Source: G020354785 sp964534745
Lineage (GTDB): Bacteria > Bacteroidota > Bacteroidia > Bacteroidales > UBA10428
Assembly (NCBI GenBank): GCA_964534745.1
Contig: CAZHQW010000010.1
Span: 1 to 64,000, forward strand
DNA length: 64,000 nucleotides
Direction: 5' to 3'
Shown here: in pieces, positions 51,655 to 61,758 of the stretch
How positions within the stretch are numbered: the first letter of the stretch is position 1
How the letters are laid out: every line of letters begins with the position of its first letter
Notes under the pieces: model-generated
The model's database searches: none
Seen by the model: the letters and a program-made list of their open reading frames with translations, nothing else
What the model was told of the DNA's origin: nothing
Program-made: the position numbers and the translations under genes

Positions 51655-52895
51655 AAATCCTCTGGTTTACTACATCACCCTCTTCAGCAGAAAAAAAGGA
51701 AGGTAAAAATCTTATTACTGGCGGATGGATTAAATCTCTGGAAAAGGCTCTAAAAAAGTTTCATCCCGAATTATTACTTGGGATTGCTTTTTTCTCGGAT
51801 AAATACACAATGAATTTTGATATAGACGGAACACAATACTTTCCAATAAAAAGAAGAAAGAAAAACAGAATTCTAAAACACCTTTTCAGAACAAATATTA
51901 ACAAAAATGAATTAAAGGATCAAATAAAGAAATTTTGTTTAATTATTAACAGTTTCAAACCAGATTTAATACACATACATGGGACTGAAAACACGTTTAG
52001 CTTAATCCCGGAAATTTTGGGTATTCCGGTTGTGCTTTCTATTCAAGGAATTATAACGGTATGTTTGCATAAATTTTTCAGTGGAATTTCCAGAAAAGAA
52101 TTAAAACTTGGCATTTCATTATTTGGAAACAGATTCCTTTTTCTATTTAATGATTATAGATATTTATCCAAACTTGAGCAGGATTTACTTAAAAGAACCA
52201 GGTATATTTTTGGTAGAACCTATTGGGACAAGCAGGTCGCTACCATACTATCACCCGATGCTAAATATTTTCATATAGACAGGGTTCTGAGAGACAATTT
52301 CTATAATAATGAGTGGGCAAAAAAAAGAAATAACACTCATAATATAATAACCACAATAAGAAGCAATATATATAAAGGTCTGGAAACAGTAATAAAAGCC
52401 GCTTCATTATTAAATAAAACTGGAATAAATTATAAATGGCATATAGCAGGCTTAGAACCGGATGATTTATTGATTAAAATGATGAAAAAGAAAGTTAAAG
52501 AAGTATCTGGTCAAATCACTTTTATGGGTCGACTTACTGAAGAAGAAATAATTAATGAATTGCTAAATGCAGATATTTTTGTAAATGCTTCACATATTGA
52601 AAACAGTCCGAATGGAGTTGCTGAAGCATTGATACTTGGAATGCCTGTTATTGCGACGCATGCAGGGGGGACCAGTACGTATATCAACGATCACAAGGAT
52701 GGTATTTTAATTCAGGACGGGGATCCATGGAGTATGGCAGGTGCTATTCTTGAATTATTGAAGAATGAAGAATTTGCATATAAACTGGGCAAAAATGCAA
52801 GGAAAGCAGCATTAAAAAGACATAATCCCGAAAGAATTTCAGATAGCATTGTAAAGGCTTATAAAACAATAATTGAAGAAAACTCTGGAGGTTAA
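51651..52895 (+). CDS. GT4-family glycosyltransferase
   Basis: This 414-residue GT-B glycosyltransferase starts at 51651 (MKILWFTTSPSS), overlapping the flippase stop as ATGA; a TTG at 51642 is unlikely. The C-terminal donor site has IENSPNGVAEALILGMPVIATHAGG with the EX7E motif, and N-terminal LIHIHGTE is a GT4-type acceptor element. It probably adds one sugar of the repeat unit at the cytoplasmic face. The donor cannot be deduced. Confidence 0.88.
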   Translation: MKILWFTTSPSSAEKKEGKNLITGGWIKSLEKALKKFHPELLLGIAFFSDKYTMNFDIDGTQYFPIKRRKKNRILKHLFRTNINKNELKDQIKKFCLIINSFKPDLIHIHGTENTFSLIPEILGIPVVLSIQGIITVCLHKFFSGISRKELKLGISLFGNRFLFLFNDYRYLSKLEQDLLKRTRYIFGRTYWDKQVATILSPDAKYFHIDRVLRDNFYNNEWAKKRNNTHNIITTIRSNIYKGLETVIKAASLLNKTGINYKWHIAGLEPDDLLIKMMKKKVKEVSGQITFMGRLTEEEIINELLNADIFVNASHIENSPNGVAEALILGMPVIATHAGGTSTYINDHKDGILIQDGDPWSMAGAILELLKNEEFAYKLGKNARKAALKRHNPERISDSIVKAYKTIIEENSGG

Positions 52896-52911
52896 TAGTG
52901 ACTAATTTCAA

Positions 52912-54105
52912 ATGGGTAATAATAATTTAAGAATAGCATTTATTGGAGGAACAGGCTTCCCTCACAGAATAGGTGCAGGGACAACCCGTCTGTCTCTAAT
53001 GGCTAAAGGTTTATCAGAGAATCAGTGTTACGTGTTGGTAATAAACCGGAGAGGTTACACTACAAATAGGAATATTCCGGTAACGGAAAGGATGGGTAAA
53101 GTTATATATACTAACTCATCAGGTATTTCACACAGGCCGAAAAGCTTAATGAAAAGAAACTGGTATAAGATTATTGGTGCTATAAATGAGATTTTACTAT
53201 TAAAAAATAAAAAAATACAGGTTGTTATCATAAATACACGTAGTTACTGGCTTATTTTAAATTACCGTATATGGAGCAAAGTATTTAACTATAAATTGTT
53301 TCTTTCCTATGTAGAATATAATTCACATATTTCAAGAAGAAGAAATAAAGTATTGAAAAGAATAAATGATATTATTTTTGAAAAATATGTTTACAGACTA
53401 CTGGATGGTGTTTTTCCTATCAGTGAATTCCTTAAAAATGCTGCTCTAAAACAAAATTCCGGACTACCATGTTTAAAAATACCTGTAATTACAGATTTTA
53501 ATGAGTATAATTACAGGAAAGAATTAAATGATCCGTATTTCATATATTGTGGTCATGCAGCTTATGATTATCTCATTGAATTTATAATACATTCTTATGA
53601 ATTAATTAAAGACAATACTATTGGATTAAAATTGGTAATTTATGGTAAGCCAGGGTACTTTAAAAATATAATATCTATGGTTAAAAGCTCACCAAAAAAA
53701 AATTTGACCGAAATACTGTCTGATCTGCCTTATAATAAATTAGCAAGATACTATATCAATGCACTGGGCCTTCTAATTCCTTTAAAGCCTTCCCTGAGAG
53801 ATATTTCCAGGTTTCCTCATAAGATTGGCGAATACACTGCAGCTGGAAATCCTATAATTACTAATAACTACGGAGAGATTAAAAATTATTTTACTGATTT
53901 GCAAAATGCTTTAATTGCAGATAAATATGATCCCGAAACTTACGCCGATAAAATGAATTATGTAATAATAAATCCAGATAAGGCAAAAATAATTGGAACA
54001 AATGGAAAGCTAACCGGAATGAAATATTTTGACTACAGAAAGAATTGTAAAATGATGAGGAAATTTATAGAGGACACTATTAAATCAGCAGATAATCCTT
54101 ATTAA
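52912..54105 (+). CDS. GT4-like glycosyltransferase
   Basis: This 397-residue protein has an N-terminal GGTGFPHRIGAGTTRL loop and the C-terminal donor-binding segment SRFPHKIGEYTAAGNPIITN. The segment resembles GT4 enzymes with a degenerate EX7E motif. It is the last gene of the plus-strand block, 16 bases after the previous glycosyltransferase. A perfect 14-base palindrome (54115-54128) lies between it and the convergent gene. Confidence 0.8.
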   Translation: MGNNNLRIAFIGGTGFPHRIGAGTTRLSLMAKGLSENQCYVLVINRRGYTTNRNIPVTERMGKVIYTNSSGISHRPKSLMKRNWYKIIGAINEILLLKNKKIQVVIINTRSYWLILNYRIWSKVFNYKLFLSYVEYNSHISRRRNKVLKRINDIIFEKYVYRLLDGVFPISEFLKNAALKQNSGLPCLKIPVITDFNEYNYRKELNDPYFIYCGHAAYDYLIEFIIHSYELIKDNTIGLKLVIYGKPGYFKNIISMVKSSPKKNLTEILSDLPYNKLARYYINALGLLIPLKPSLRDISRFPHKIGEYTAAGNPIITNNYGEIKNYFTDLQNALIADKYDPETYADKMNYVIINPDKAKIIGTNGKLTGMKYFDYRKNCKMMRKFIEDTIKSADNPY

Positions 54106-54114
54106 GTTTACCGA

Positions 54115-54128
54115 GACTTAATTAAGTC
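54115..54128. repeat. Palindrome between convergent glycosyltransferase genes
   Basis: GACTTAATTAAGTC is a perfect 14-base palindrome 9 bases after the stop at 54105. It might contribute to termination, but it lacks a T tract. Confidence 0.35.
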
Positions 54129-54163
54129 ATATACATATATATATTTATTTTATAATAATTGCA

Positions 54164-55321
54164 TTAAAATAATTTCTCCTGTAATCGGGATTCTTCGTTA
54201 TTTTGACTTGCAATTATATCGTCATACAGGAGTTCATATTCTTTTGCTATTTTTTCCCAGGAATAGTATTTCTTAACATAGGCAACTGTTCTTTCAGCCT
54301 TGTTTTTTGCTTCGTTATAATTGTCCAAAACATATTTGATCTTATCCGCTAGATCCGATGCATTTTTGTTTTTAAAAAATGTTATGTGTTCATTTGTAAA
54401 AACTTCCATATTCTCGGGAATATCACTTGCTATTATTGGGGTACAGGTTAGAGATGATTCCAGAAGCATTAAAGACATACCTTCAGTTATAGAAGGAAAT
54501 ACGAAAAGTTTTGCTTTTGAAATAATTCCTAAAAGCACATCCAAATCGGCAATATATCCTGAAAAGTATATATCAAGATGGTTATATTTTTGTTTTAATT
54601 CTTTAACATAACGGGGTGCGTGTGTCGTATCTCCTGCAATTACTATTTTCTTATTATAGTTAATCCTTGAAAGAGCTTCCAGTAAAACATGACATCCTTT
54701 TGTTTTCATGATCCTGCGACCTGCAAATACAATATAATCATTTTTTATGCCCAGATCCTCAAGCAAACAATCTGCCTTCCTGTAATTAATTTCCGGGTTT
54801 GTCTCAACTCCGTTAGGAATATATAAAACCTTCCGCTTGTATTTCATGCTATAATATTCTGATAGTGGTTTGGAAATCGAGGTCAATCTGGCCTTTGACC
54901 GTATAAAAAAATACTCCATAATACGAAAATAAATTTTTGCTATTAGCGACCATTTGTCACGAAGATAAGGAGACTCATGAGATGTGGCTATTACCTTGAA
55001 ACGTTTTGTAAGTAATGGCAAAGCAAAAGAACAGTCTATCTTATGTGCATGCACAAGATCGAAATCCCCGTATTTAAAAAGATAGATGGCAGTGCGCAGA
55101 AAAAAAAGAAATACACCTATGCCTTTGATCTTATATTCCTGAAACTCTATGGCATTAACTCCATCAATATATTTTTTAGCAAGGATATTCTTATAGCATA
55201 TGATTGATATATCATACTTATATTTCAGTTTCCTGATCAGATTCTCAACAACCCTGCTAGTCCCTCCTTTTGATGGATAATAGTTGACAGCGAAATATAC
55301 GATTCTCTTCTTTGATTTCAT
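54164..55321 (-). CDS. GT4-family glycosyltransferase
   Basis: This 385-residue glycosyltransferase has the N-terminal Gly-rich loop YYPSKGGTSRVV, FDLVHAHKID and the donor-site EX7E motif in ITEGMSLMLLESSLTCTPIIAS. It is the last cistron of the minus-strand block that runs from 60433 to 54164. The spacing of 27 bases to the upstream gene suggests one operon. The sugar specificity is unknown. Confidence 0.9.
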   Translation of the reverse strand: MKSKKRIVYFAVNYYPSKGGTSRVVENLIRKLKYKYDISIICYKNILAKKYIDGVNAIEFQEYKIKGIGVFLFFLRTAIYLFKYGDFDLVHAHKIDCSFALPLLTKRFKVIATSHESPYLRDKWSLIAKIYFRIMEYFFIRSKARLTSISKPLSEYYSMKYKRKVLYIPNGVETNPEINYRKADCLLEDLGIKNDYIVFAGRRIMKTKGCHVLLEALSRINYNKKIVIAGDTTHAPRYVKELKQKYNHLDIYFSGYIADLDVLLGIISKAKLFVFPSITEGMSLMLLESSLTCTPIIASDIPENMEVFTNEHITFFKNKNASDLADKIKYVLDNYNEAKNKAERTVAYVKKYYSWEKIAKEYELLYDDIIASQNNEESRLQEKLF

Positions 55322-55348
55322 ATTTTTCTATAACGTATATATTCTTTA

Positions 55349-56455
55349 TTAATTCACTAACTCGCGAATAAATTCATTATAACGTGATAAAAATACTTCA
55401 TTGGAAAAGTTCTTTCTTAGAAAATCATTACCTCCCAATCCATAGCGCAATCTTAAATCATTATCTCTCAGCAATAAATTAAGATAATGTGCAACAGCTG
55501 AAGGCTGACCGGGTATACAAAGAAATCCTGTTTCCCTGTGTATGACCAGTTTATTATTGTCTCCGACATTAGTTGCAACAACAGGTAAGGAATAATTCAT
55601 AGCTTCCATAATAGTATTGGATAATCCTTCAAATAAAGAAGTAGAAAGATAAATATCCGCATCAACATAATAATCTTCAATATTTCCGGGATTTAATACT
55701 ATTTGAGTTATATTATTCATATTATGATGGTTGATAAATCTTCTTATTTTCGAATTGAATTTACCATAACCAATAATAATATATTTAAATTCAAGGGATG
55801 TTTGATTTATCTGCTTTACTAAGAGCCTGACTGATTCCAAAGCTGTAAAATAATCTTTTTGTCTGACAAACCGGCCAACACTGATTATCTTAATGAGCTT
55901 TCTGCTTTTTCTGTGGATTTTTGGAATAAAATTGTCAACAGTATTATGAATTACATGACATTTACTTGCTTTAAATCCTTTTTCTGTAAAATTTTGAAAT
56001 CCCGAGTAGCTGTTAAATATAGTACGGTTTTGAATTAACCGGTGAAGAACCAATAAAAGAAAATACTTACCAGCTTGAATAGTACAATTTCTAATACCAC
56101 CTATCACCTTAACCTTTGGAATAAACAATCCGGATAGTGAGGCAAGCAAATTATCACTTGTAAGATATGCAAATACAATATTTACAGTGTTGATCTTTAT
56201 ATAATGTATACAATAAATCAGCTTTTTCAAAAAGTTGCCTTTTAGTATAACCAGTTTGACAACAGATTGATCTATCATTTCATAGAACCTATTGTTAATT
56301 GGATCTTTATGCTGTACCATCAGAGTAACATTATAATCACCGGCTAACAAATTGGCAAGAATAATGCTTTGTTTTTGTGCTCCTCCAGCCGTTAAATCTC
56401 GAATAAGTAAGCAAATATTAGGATCCGGCACTTCCTTGTATTTATATTTCTTCAT
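55349..56455 (-). CDS. GT4-family glycosyltransferase
   Basis: This 368-residue protein has LTAGGAQKQSIILAN at the N-terminus (GT4 acceptor loop), IISVGRFVRQKD in the hinge and the EX7E donor site FEGLSNTIMEAMNYSLPVVATNVGD. It is a member of the minus-strand glycosyltransferase group. Confidence 0.92.
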   Translation of the reverse strand: MKKYKYKEVPDPNICLLIRDLTAGGAQKQSIILANLLAGDYNVTLMVQHKDPINNRFYEMIDQSVVKLVILKGNFLKKLIYCIHYIKINTVNIVFAYLTSDNLLASLSGLFIPKVKVIGGIRNCTIQAGKYFLLLVLHRLIQNRTIFNSYSGFQNFTEKGFKASKCHVIHNTVDNFIPKIHRKSRKLIKIISVGRFVRQKDYFTALESVRLLVKQINQTSLEFKYIIIGYGKFNSKIRRFINHHNMNNITQIVLNPGNIEDYYVDADIYLSTSLFEGLSNTIMEAMNYSLPVVATNVGDNNKLVIHRETGFLCIPGQPSAVAHYLNLLLRDNDLRLRYGLGGNDFLRKNFSNEVFLSRYNEFIRELVN

Positions 56456-56536
56456 AATAAGTATATGGCTGTCAAATGAAAATCAGAAGCAGATAACACT
56501 TTTCTTCCTGATTATAAACCACTGAAAAGCTCAATG

Positions 56537-57181
56537 TTATTTTTTTCCTCCGGTTTTCCAATCTCTTTTAATCATTACTTTGCATGGATTCCCAAATGCA
56601 ATTGAATTTGGAGGAATACTGTTTATAACAACACTATTAGCACCAATTACTGAATTTTCACCTATGTTTACACCTTTAAGTACTATACAATTGTATCCAA
56701 GGAATACATTATTCTCTATAATAACCGGCCTGGAAAGAATATCATAAGATTGTCTTTGATCCGGACTTGTATTATGCCAGTCCGTATCCATAATGAAAGA
56801 GTTGGCACCAAGCAATACATTATCACCCACGGTTATATTACTTGCAGCTGCTATTGTAACACTTGTACTTCCCACATTTTTGCCAATATTTATTTGAGAG
56901 TCCTTTCTCATCGTAACCAATGAACAAGGTTTGGTTAATCCTATTTTGACTGACCCCTTTGAAGAGTTAAACCTGCAATTATTATCTATATTGATTTTGG
57001 AATTAGGGAATCGGTGGATACGTGCAATACCTGAAAATTTAACGTTTTTACCAAGTCTTACTCCTTTAGTTGCACAAATAAATCTCATTATATATGTTGA
57101 CAACTCTGAAAAAAAAATCGTCTTATATCTGTAAATATAATACCAGAAATACCCACGAAAATCTTTAAAAATGTGTTTCAT
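56537..57181 (-). CDS. Hexapeptide-repeat (left-handed beta-helix) acyltransferase
   Basis: This 214-residue protein has imperfect hexapeptide repeats (ITVGDNVLLGANSFI, VIIENNVFLGYNCIVLKGVNIGENSVIGANSVV) and the active-site histidine in DTDWHNTSPDQ. The closing IPPNSIAFGNPCKVM is typical of acetyltransferases of the maltose/serine O-acetyltransferase type. It probably acetylates a repeat-unit sugar using acyl-CoA. Confidence 0.92.
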   Translation of the reverse strand: MKHIFKDFRGYFWYYIYRYKTIFFSELSTYIMRFICATKGVRLGKNVKFSGIARIHRFPNSKINIDNNCRFNSSKGSVKIGLTKPCSLVTMRKDSQINIGKNVGSTSVTIAAASNITVGDNVLLGANSFIMDTDWHNTSPDQRQSYDILSRPVIIENNVFLGYNCIVLKGVNIGENSVIGANSVVINSIPPNSIAFGNPCKVMIKRDWKTGGKK

Positions 57182-57224
57182 AAAAGAATAGAAATAAATA
57201 TTTTTCTATTATTACAAGGACGGA

Positions 57225-58046
57225 CTAATCACAGCCTGCAGCATCTTTGTTATCAGCCGTATTATTTACTACCTGAATTATTCTATTTGCAAACAATCTT
57301 GAAGCCTTACCTGAAAAAGCTCTACCAGGATGTGAATTATTTATTCCTGCAGAATATTCAGGTTTTAAGTAAAGACCTCCTTCTGTAGCTAATTTATAAT
57401 AATCCCAGATAAATATATTGTCATTCTTTTCATCCCAGGTATTAATCATCCATTCGTAAAACTCCCTTGTTCTTTTTGCTTCGTCGAAATTTGTTTTGCT
57501 GGCAACTCTTGGCGGCGGTGTCCATATAATAAATTTTGTTGCAGGAAAAGAATGCATCTTTTTTTTCAATTCGTTGTACTGTAGTTTGTAATTACTTACT
57601 GTTTTTATTTCTGAATCAACATCAGGATTTTCCAAATCATCCAAAATATTAGAAACCGGATAGCAATGCTTAAATATTATAACATTATATTTTTTTGTTA
57701 AAATTTCTAAGGTGGATTCCTCCAAATATGGCTTATCTCCGGCATGTTTTATCCATATATTATAATAATCGTATGGATAATTTTTCCATCCATATGGTTC
57801 CTTTTTTGGAAAAGCCATCTGTTCAATATTAATTTTTACTTCATGTTTTCTGTTATATTTTTTAATCCGCCTTTCAACATCACCTGTTTTTGTAAGCTTG
57901 TATATAACCCTGTTGGGATTTCCTTTCCAGATACGGCCACCGGTACTGTGACGAAGAAATATAACATTAATGGATTTATTATTATCAGCTGAACAACACA
58001 TAAAAAGACTAAATACTATTATTATGTTTATAATTAAATATTTCAT
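57225..58046 (-). CDS. SGNH-hydrolase-like lipoprotein of the polysaccharide locus
   Basis: This 273-residue protein has a lipoprotein signal (FMCC, Cys17 or 18). The mature part begins NVIFLRHSTGGRIWKG, where the Ser could be the nucleophile. It ends with INNSHPGRAFSGKASRLFANR, a possible block V His. An internal IIFKHCYPVSN and FIIWTPPPR fit SGNH/GDSL-like folds. The exact family is not recognised. A polysaccharide esterase (deacetylase) acting with the acyltransferase next to it is plausible but unproven. Confidence 0.65.
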   Translation of the reverse strand: MKYLIINIIIVFSLFMCCSADNNKSINVIFLRHSTGGRIWKGNPNRVIYKLTKTGDVERRIKKYNRKHEVKINIEQMAFPKKEPYGWKNYPYDYYNIWIKHAGDKPYLEESTLEILTKKYNVIIFKHCYPVSNILDDLENPDVDSEIKTVSNYKLQYNELKKKMHSFPATKFIIWTPPPRVASKTNFDEAKRTREFYEWMINTWDEKNDNIFIWDYYKLATEGGLYLKPEYSAGINNSHPGRAFSGKASRLFANRIIQVVNNTADNKDAAGCD

Positions 58047-58100
58047 TATCGCTAATATAAGAATTTAAATAAAAATAGAAATTATTTATTATGGATATAA

Positions 58101-59246
58101 TTATTCGAATTTATTCTGTTTAATCTGAAGTTTATTTTTTATGTTTTTTGCTATCAGACTTCCAACATTGTCCCATGTATAACGCCTGTAAACAATTCTA
58201 TGTCCTTGTTCGCCCATTTGTTTACATAAATCAGGTGAATTGAGCAACCTTATTAGAGTTTTCGTATATTCCTTTTTGCTGTTATTTAGGAGGAATCCGG
58301 TTACCCCATTTCTTATAAAATCAGATGTTGCTCCTATATTATTTGTAACAACAGGCAGTTTATTATACATAGCCTCCAGAAAAACCAGTCCGAAAGGTTC
58401 TCTTATTGTTGGTAAACAGAAAACAGTAGCCTTATTATAATAATTCTGTACCTGTTCTAAAGGAATTCGTCCGGCAATATGACAATTCTTAACTCTAACA
58501 TCTGGCTTACACCCTACTATTGTTAATGTGGCATCGGGAATTATATTTAAAACTTCTTTAAAAACTTCAATTAATAACGGCCCACCTTTCCTTTTCCAAT
58601 CTACTCCAACAAAAAGAATATTTTTATTCTTGTAATTCTTCGGAGCTACAAAAGAATTTTTTGGAATATTTATACCTGCCATTACTTGTTTGATATTGTC
58701 AGGTATTATATTGTATTGTATAATCAGCGACTGTGTAATGTTACTACTCATTGTAAATATTAAAGTGGCCTCATGATATGATTGTTTTTCAAGGGACAGC
58801 CATTTGTCTGTTCTGAGGTAATCAGCCTGCTTTATATGAGGATAACTTAAATTAGCCAGGTTAGTATGATCAGTATAAATAAAAAGAGGAACACCTTTAA
58901 GGTATGCATTACAAAGACCCTGAAACTGAAATATAAATTTGTAACTTTTGCCTCTCTGGTGAGATTTTATTATAGAATTAAATTTGTTAAAAATATAAGT
59001 GGTTCCGTAAAAATATTTTTTCAGTTTAAATATACTCTTTTGTCCTGCTAGAAATTCATTTAAATACTCTTTCAGCACATAATAAATATTAACGATAATA
59101 ATTAGCTTCTTCTTTTTCAGGATTCTCAAAATATCAATTATCTCAAATTCATAATCCGGAAAATCTTTTATAATATGTTTAATAACATTTTCGTTTGTAT
59201 ATGAAAATCTCCCTATTTTAATGATTTGTATTCTTTTAACTGCCAT
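58101..59246 (-). CDS. GT4-family glycosyltransferase
   Basis: This 381-residue GT-B protein has KNILFVGVDWKRKGGPLLIEVF at the domain junction, the donor site IREPFGLVFLEAMYNKLPVV with the EX7E motif and GVTGFLL. It lies 54 bases before the SGNH-like gene on the same strand. Confidence 0.92.
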   Translation of the reverse strand: MAVKRIQIIKIGRFSYTNENVIKHIIKDFPDYEFEIIDILRILKKKKLIIIVNIYYVLKEYLNEFLAGQKSIFKLKKYFYGTTYIFNKFNSIIKSHQRGKSYKFIFQFQGLCNAYLKGVPLFIYTDHTNLANLSYPHIKQADYLRTDKWLSLEKQSYHEATLIFTMSSNITQSLIIQYNIIPDNIKQVMAGINIPKNSFVAPKNYKNKNILFVGVDWKRKGGPLLIEVFKEVLNIIPDATLTIVGCKPDVRVKNCHIAGRIPLEQVQNYYNKATVFCLPTIREPFGLVFLEAMYNKLPVVTNNIGATSDFIRNGVTGFLLNNSKKEYTKTLIRLLNSPDLCKQMGEQGHRIVYRRYTWDNVGSLIAKNIKNKLQIKQNKFE

Positions 59247-59311
59247 TATAAAATCATATTCATTTTACTCTTTTAATCAATAGTGTAATAAGAAAATAAT
59301 TCCGGTTTCAT

Positions 59312-60433
59312 TCAGTTTTTAGTAATGCTTTCTTCTGCCAGAACTTCATTATATATTTTTATCGTAGATAATATCATTTTTTCAAAATTAAAGTTTCCTT
59401 TAATCCGTTGTCTGCCCTTTTCGCCCATCTCTTTTCTTAAATTGCTGTTATTAAGCAGGTATTCTATTTTCTCTGCAAATTCATCGACTGAAAATGGAGT
59501 GATTAAGAACCCTGTTTCGTTGTTAATAACAATTTCATTTGTGCCACCGCCTATGGTCGCTATAACGGGCTTTGCGCTCGCCATGTACTCCATAATTGTA
59601 TTGGATATTCCTTCCAGATGATTTCTGGTATTGGTAAGCAATACACCAATGTCAAAAATATTTATTATTGACTCGACATCTTTTTGCCTGCCGGTAAATA
59701 CAATTTTTGATTTATCTTCAGGTTTTATATCTTGCTTTATGTTATTAATATTTTCACCCTCGCCAACAATCAGAAATGTTATGTCTGATCTTTTTTTCAG
59801 GACCTCATGAGCACCTGAGACATAGGTCTTGTAATCTTTCCTGTAATCAATGGTACCAACCATACCAATGACATAATCAGTATTTAAATTTAATTGCTTA
59901 CGGACTAATATTGCTTCCTTAATATTCTTAAGTCTATTAAAATCAAATCCATTATTTATTACACATGCCTTGGTTGCAGGAACTTTATATGCACTGATTC
60001 CTGCAGACGAATTTGATACTATTTTATCAGAAAAGGGGAAAGTTATCTTTGAACGAACCCATGCCTTACTATATCTTTTACATATTGCATTTGTTACCAT
60101 GGCATTTACCAGTTTTACTCTAAAAAATAATTTAAAAGGCAAGACATAAATAGAAGTCATTGTACCCCAACTATGAATGATATCAGGTTTAAATTTTCTG
60201 TATAATCTGTATAATTTAAAGAATACCATAGGATCCTTTTTTATTCTTCTTTTAAATATATGTATTGGGACATTCAAGTGCTTCGCTTCTTCATATATGA
60301 TTAGATCTTTAAGAATTACAAGCTCACAGATTATGTCGGGATATGCAAGAAGACCTTTAATTAATCCGAGTAATCTTCTCTCTTTGCCTCCTGTGTATAA
60401 ATGATCAGTAATTAATAAAATTTTCATCATCAT
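59312..60433 (-). CDS. GT4-family glycosyltransferase
   Basis: This 373-residue protein has DHLYTGGKERRLLGLI (acceptor loop), VIGMVGTIDYRKDYKT and the donor site LEGISNTIMEYMASAKPVIATIGGG with the EX7E motif. Starts at 60433, 60430 and 60427 are equivalent (MMM). It is the first gene of the minus-strand block. Confidence 0.92.
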   Translation of the reverse strand: MMMKILLITDHLYTGGKERRLLGLIKGLLAYPDIICELVILKDLIIYEEAKHLNVPIHIFKRRIKKDPMVFFKLYRLYRKFKPDIIHSWGTMTSIYVLPFKLFFRVKLVNAMVTNAICKRYSKAWVRSKITFPFSDKIVSNSSAGISAYKVPATKACVINNGFDFNRLKNIKEAILVRKQLNLNTDYVIGMVGTIDYRKDYKTYVSGAHEVLKKRSDITFLIVGEGENINNIKQDIKPEDKSKIVFTGRQKDVESIINIFDIGVLLTNTRNHLEGISNTIMEYMASAKPVIATIGGGTNEIVINNETGFLITPFSVDEFAEKIEYLLNNSNLRKEMGEKGRQRIKGNFNFEKMILSTIKIYNEVLAEESITKN

Positions 60434-60788
60434 AAATTTATATCTGAAATATCATTCATTGCTTTTCAAACTCTTTGCAAATAACAGATAAAAATAAATG
60501 CTTTCATAAACTTCTGTAAAGTAATCATAAATTTTCATATCCACTATACCTGCTAAATTAAAATCCTTAATAGACTTAAAATTGAATTTTGAACATACAA
60601 AGACATTATTTTGCTAATACTTATTACTATAAATAATGACAAATCTTCATAGTTGTACCCTGTATGTTTCATATTTTTTTCATCTTTACATAATAATTGC
60701 ATAAATTAAAAAATATTTGTCCTGAAATACCTGTTATTTATTATAAAATTTAATATATAAAGAACTTTATAAGTACTTGACGGCAATA
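60434..60788. other. AT-rich divergent intergenic region
   Basis: These 355 bases lie between the divergent glycosyltransferase and methyltransferase genes. They have no coding potential, no clear TAnnTTTG element and no strong hairpin. They presumably hold both promoters. Confidence 0.5.
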
Positions 60789-61625
60789 ATGAAATTAAGA
60801 AAATCTTTACCCCCAAATCGCAGTTTTGAACAAATTAAAAATCATTACTTAGTGGAGAAAGCTATTGCAAAGAAGCTCATGCAATCAAGTCGCGAAGAGA
60901 GAAAACTTATATATGCCACAATGTACAATGATTTATTTAGTAAAGTGCCTGATCATCCCAGACTAAGGAGAAGAGAGGATAAACAAAAAACTATTCAAGC
61001 TAACAGGAAAAAATTTGCTTTTATCAGTCGTTATTTAAATAAATCAGTTGTATTCATGGAATTTGCTCCTGGTGACTGCAAGTTTGCACTGGAAGTGGCC
61101 AGATATGTAAAGTTTGTTTACGCTGTAGATATCTCAGATCAGCGAAGTAAAGACGACAAAGCACCAGATAATTTTAAATTAATTATTTATGACGGTTACT
61201 CTCTTAATGAAATAGAAGCAAATTCAGTTGATATTATATTCAGTGATCAATTAATAGAACACTTTCATCCGGAAGATACTGAGCATCATTTCAGGCTGGC
61301 ATACAATATTCTTAAAAAAGGTGGAAAATATGCATTTCTTACACCACATGGCTTTACAGGCCCGCATGACGTTTCGCAATATTTCAGTGATGTACCGGAG
61401 TGCTTCCATTTGAAAGAGTGGACATATACTGAGCTCAGAAAATTGCTTAAAGGAATAGGATATCTAAGGATAAATTCATACTGGTATGCAAAAAGAATAA
61501 AGATAAAAATGCCTTATCTTTATTTCATCATATTGGAAATGGTATTAGGATTATTTCCTAAGAAATATATAAGATTTTTTTGCCGGTATTTAATTCCATT
61601 AATTTATTGTGTGGTAATAAAATAA
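60789..61625 (+). CDS. SAM-dependent class I methyltransferase
   Basis: This 278-residue protein has the SAM-binding motif VFMEFAPGDCKFALEVA, acidic motif II VYAVDIS, a motif IV-like VDIIFSDQLIEHF and LKKGGKYAFLTPH. The ATG at 60789 was chosen over a TTG at 60777. It probably methylates a sugar or lipid-linked intermediate of the surface polysaccharide. The substrate is inferred from location only. Confidence 0.88.
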   Translation: MKLRKSLPPNRSFEQIKNHYLVEKAIAKKLMQSSREERKLIYATMYNDLFSKVPDHPRLRRREDKQKTIQANRKKFAFISRYLNKSVVFMEFAPGDCKFALEVARYVKFVYAVDISDQRSKDDKAPDNFKLIIYDGYSLNEIEANSVDIIFSDQLIEHFHPEDTEHHFRLAYNILKKGGKYAFLTPHGFTGPHDVSQYFSDVPECFHLKEWTYTELRKLLKGIGYLRINSYWYAKRIKIKMPYLYFIILEMVLGLFPKKYIRFFCRYLIPLIYCVVIK

Positions 61626-61758
61626 ATAACCTTTTATATATGGTTTTTAATATACTTTATGGAAATGATTTTAATATTAAAAACTGTAATATGTAACTTT
61701 TGTCAAAAAAAAACGTTTATTCATCAAAAGATTTAGCTATTTAGTCAAATTTACTATT

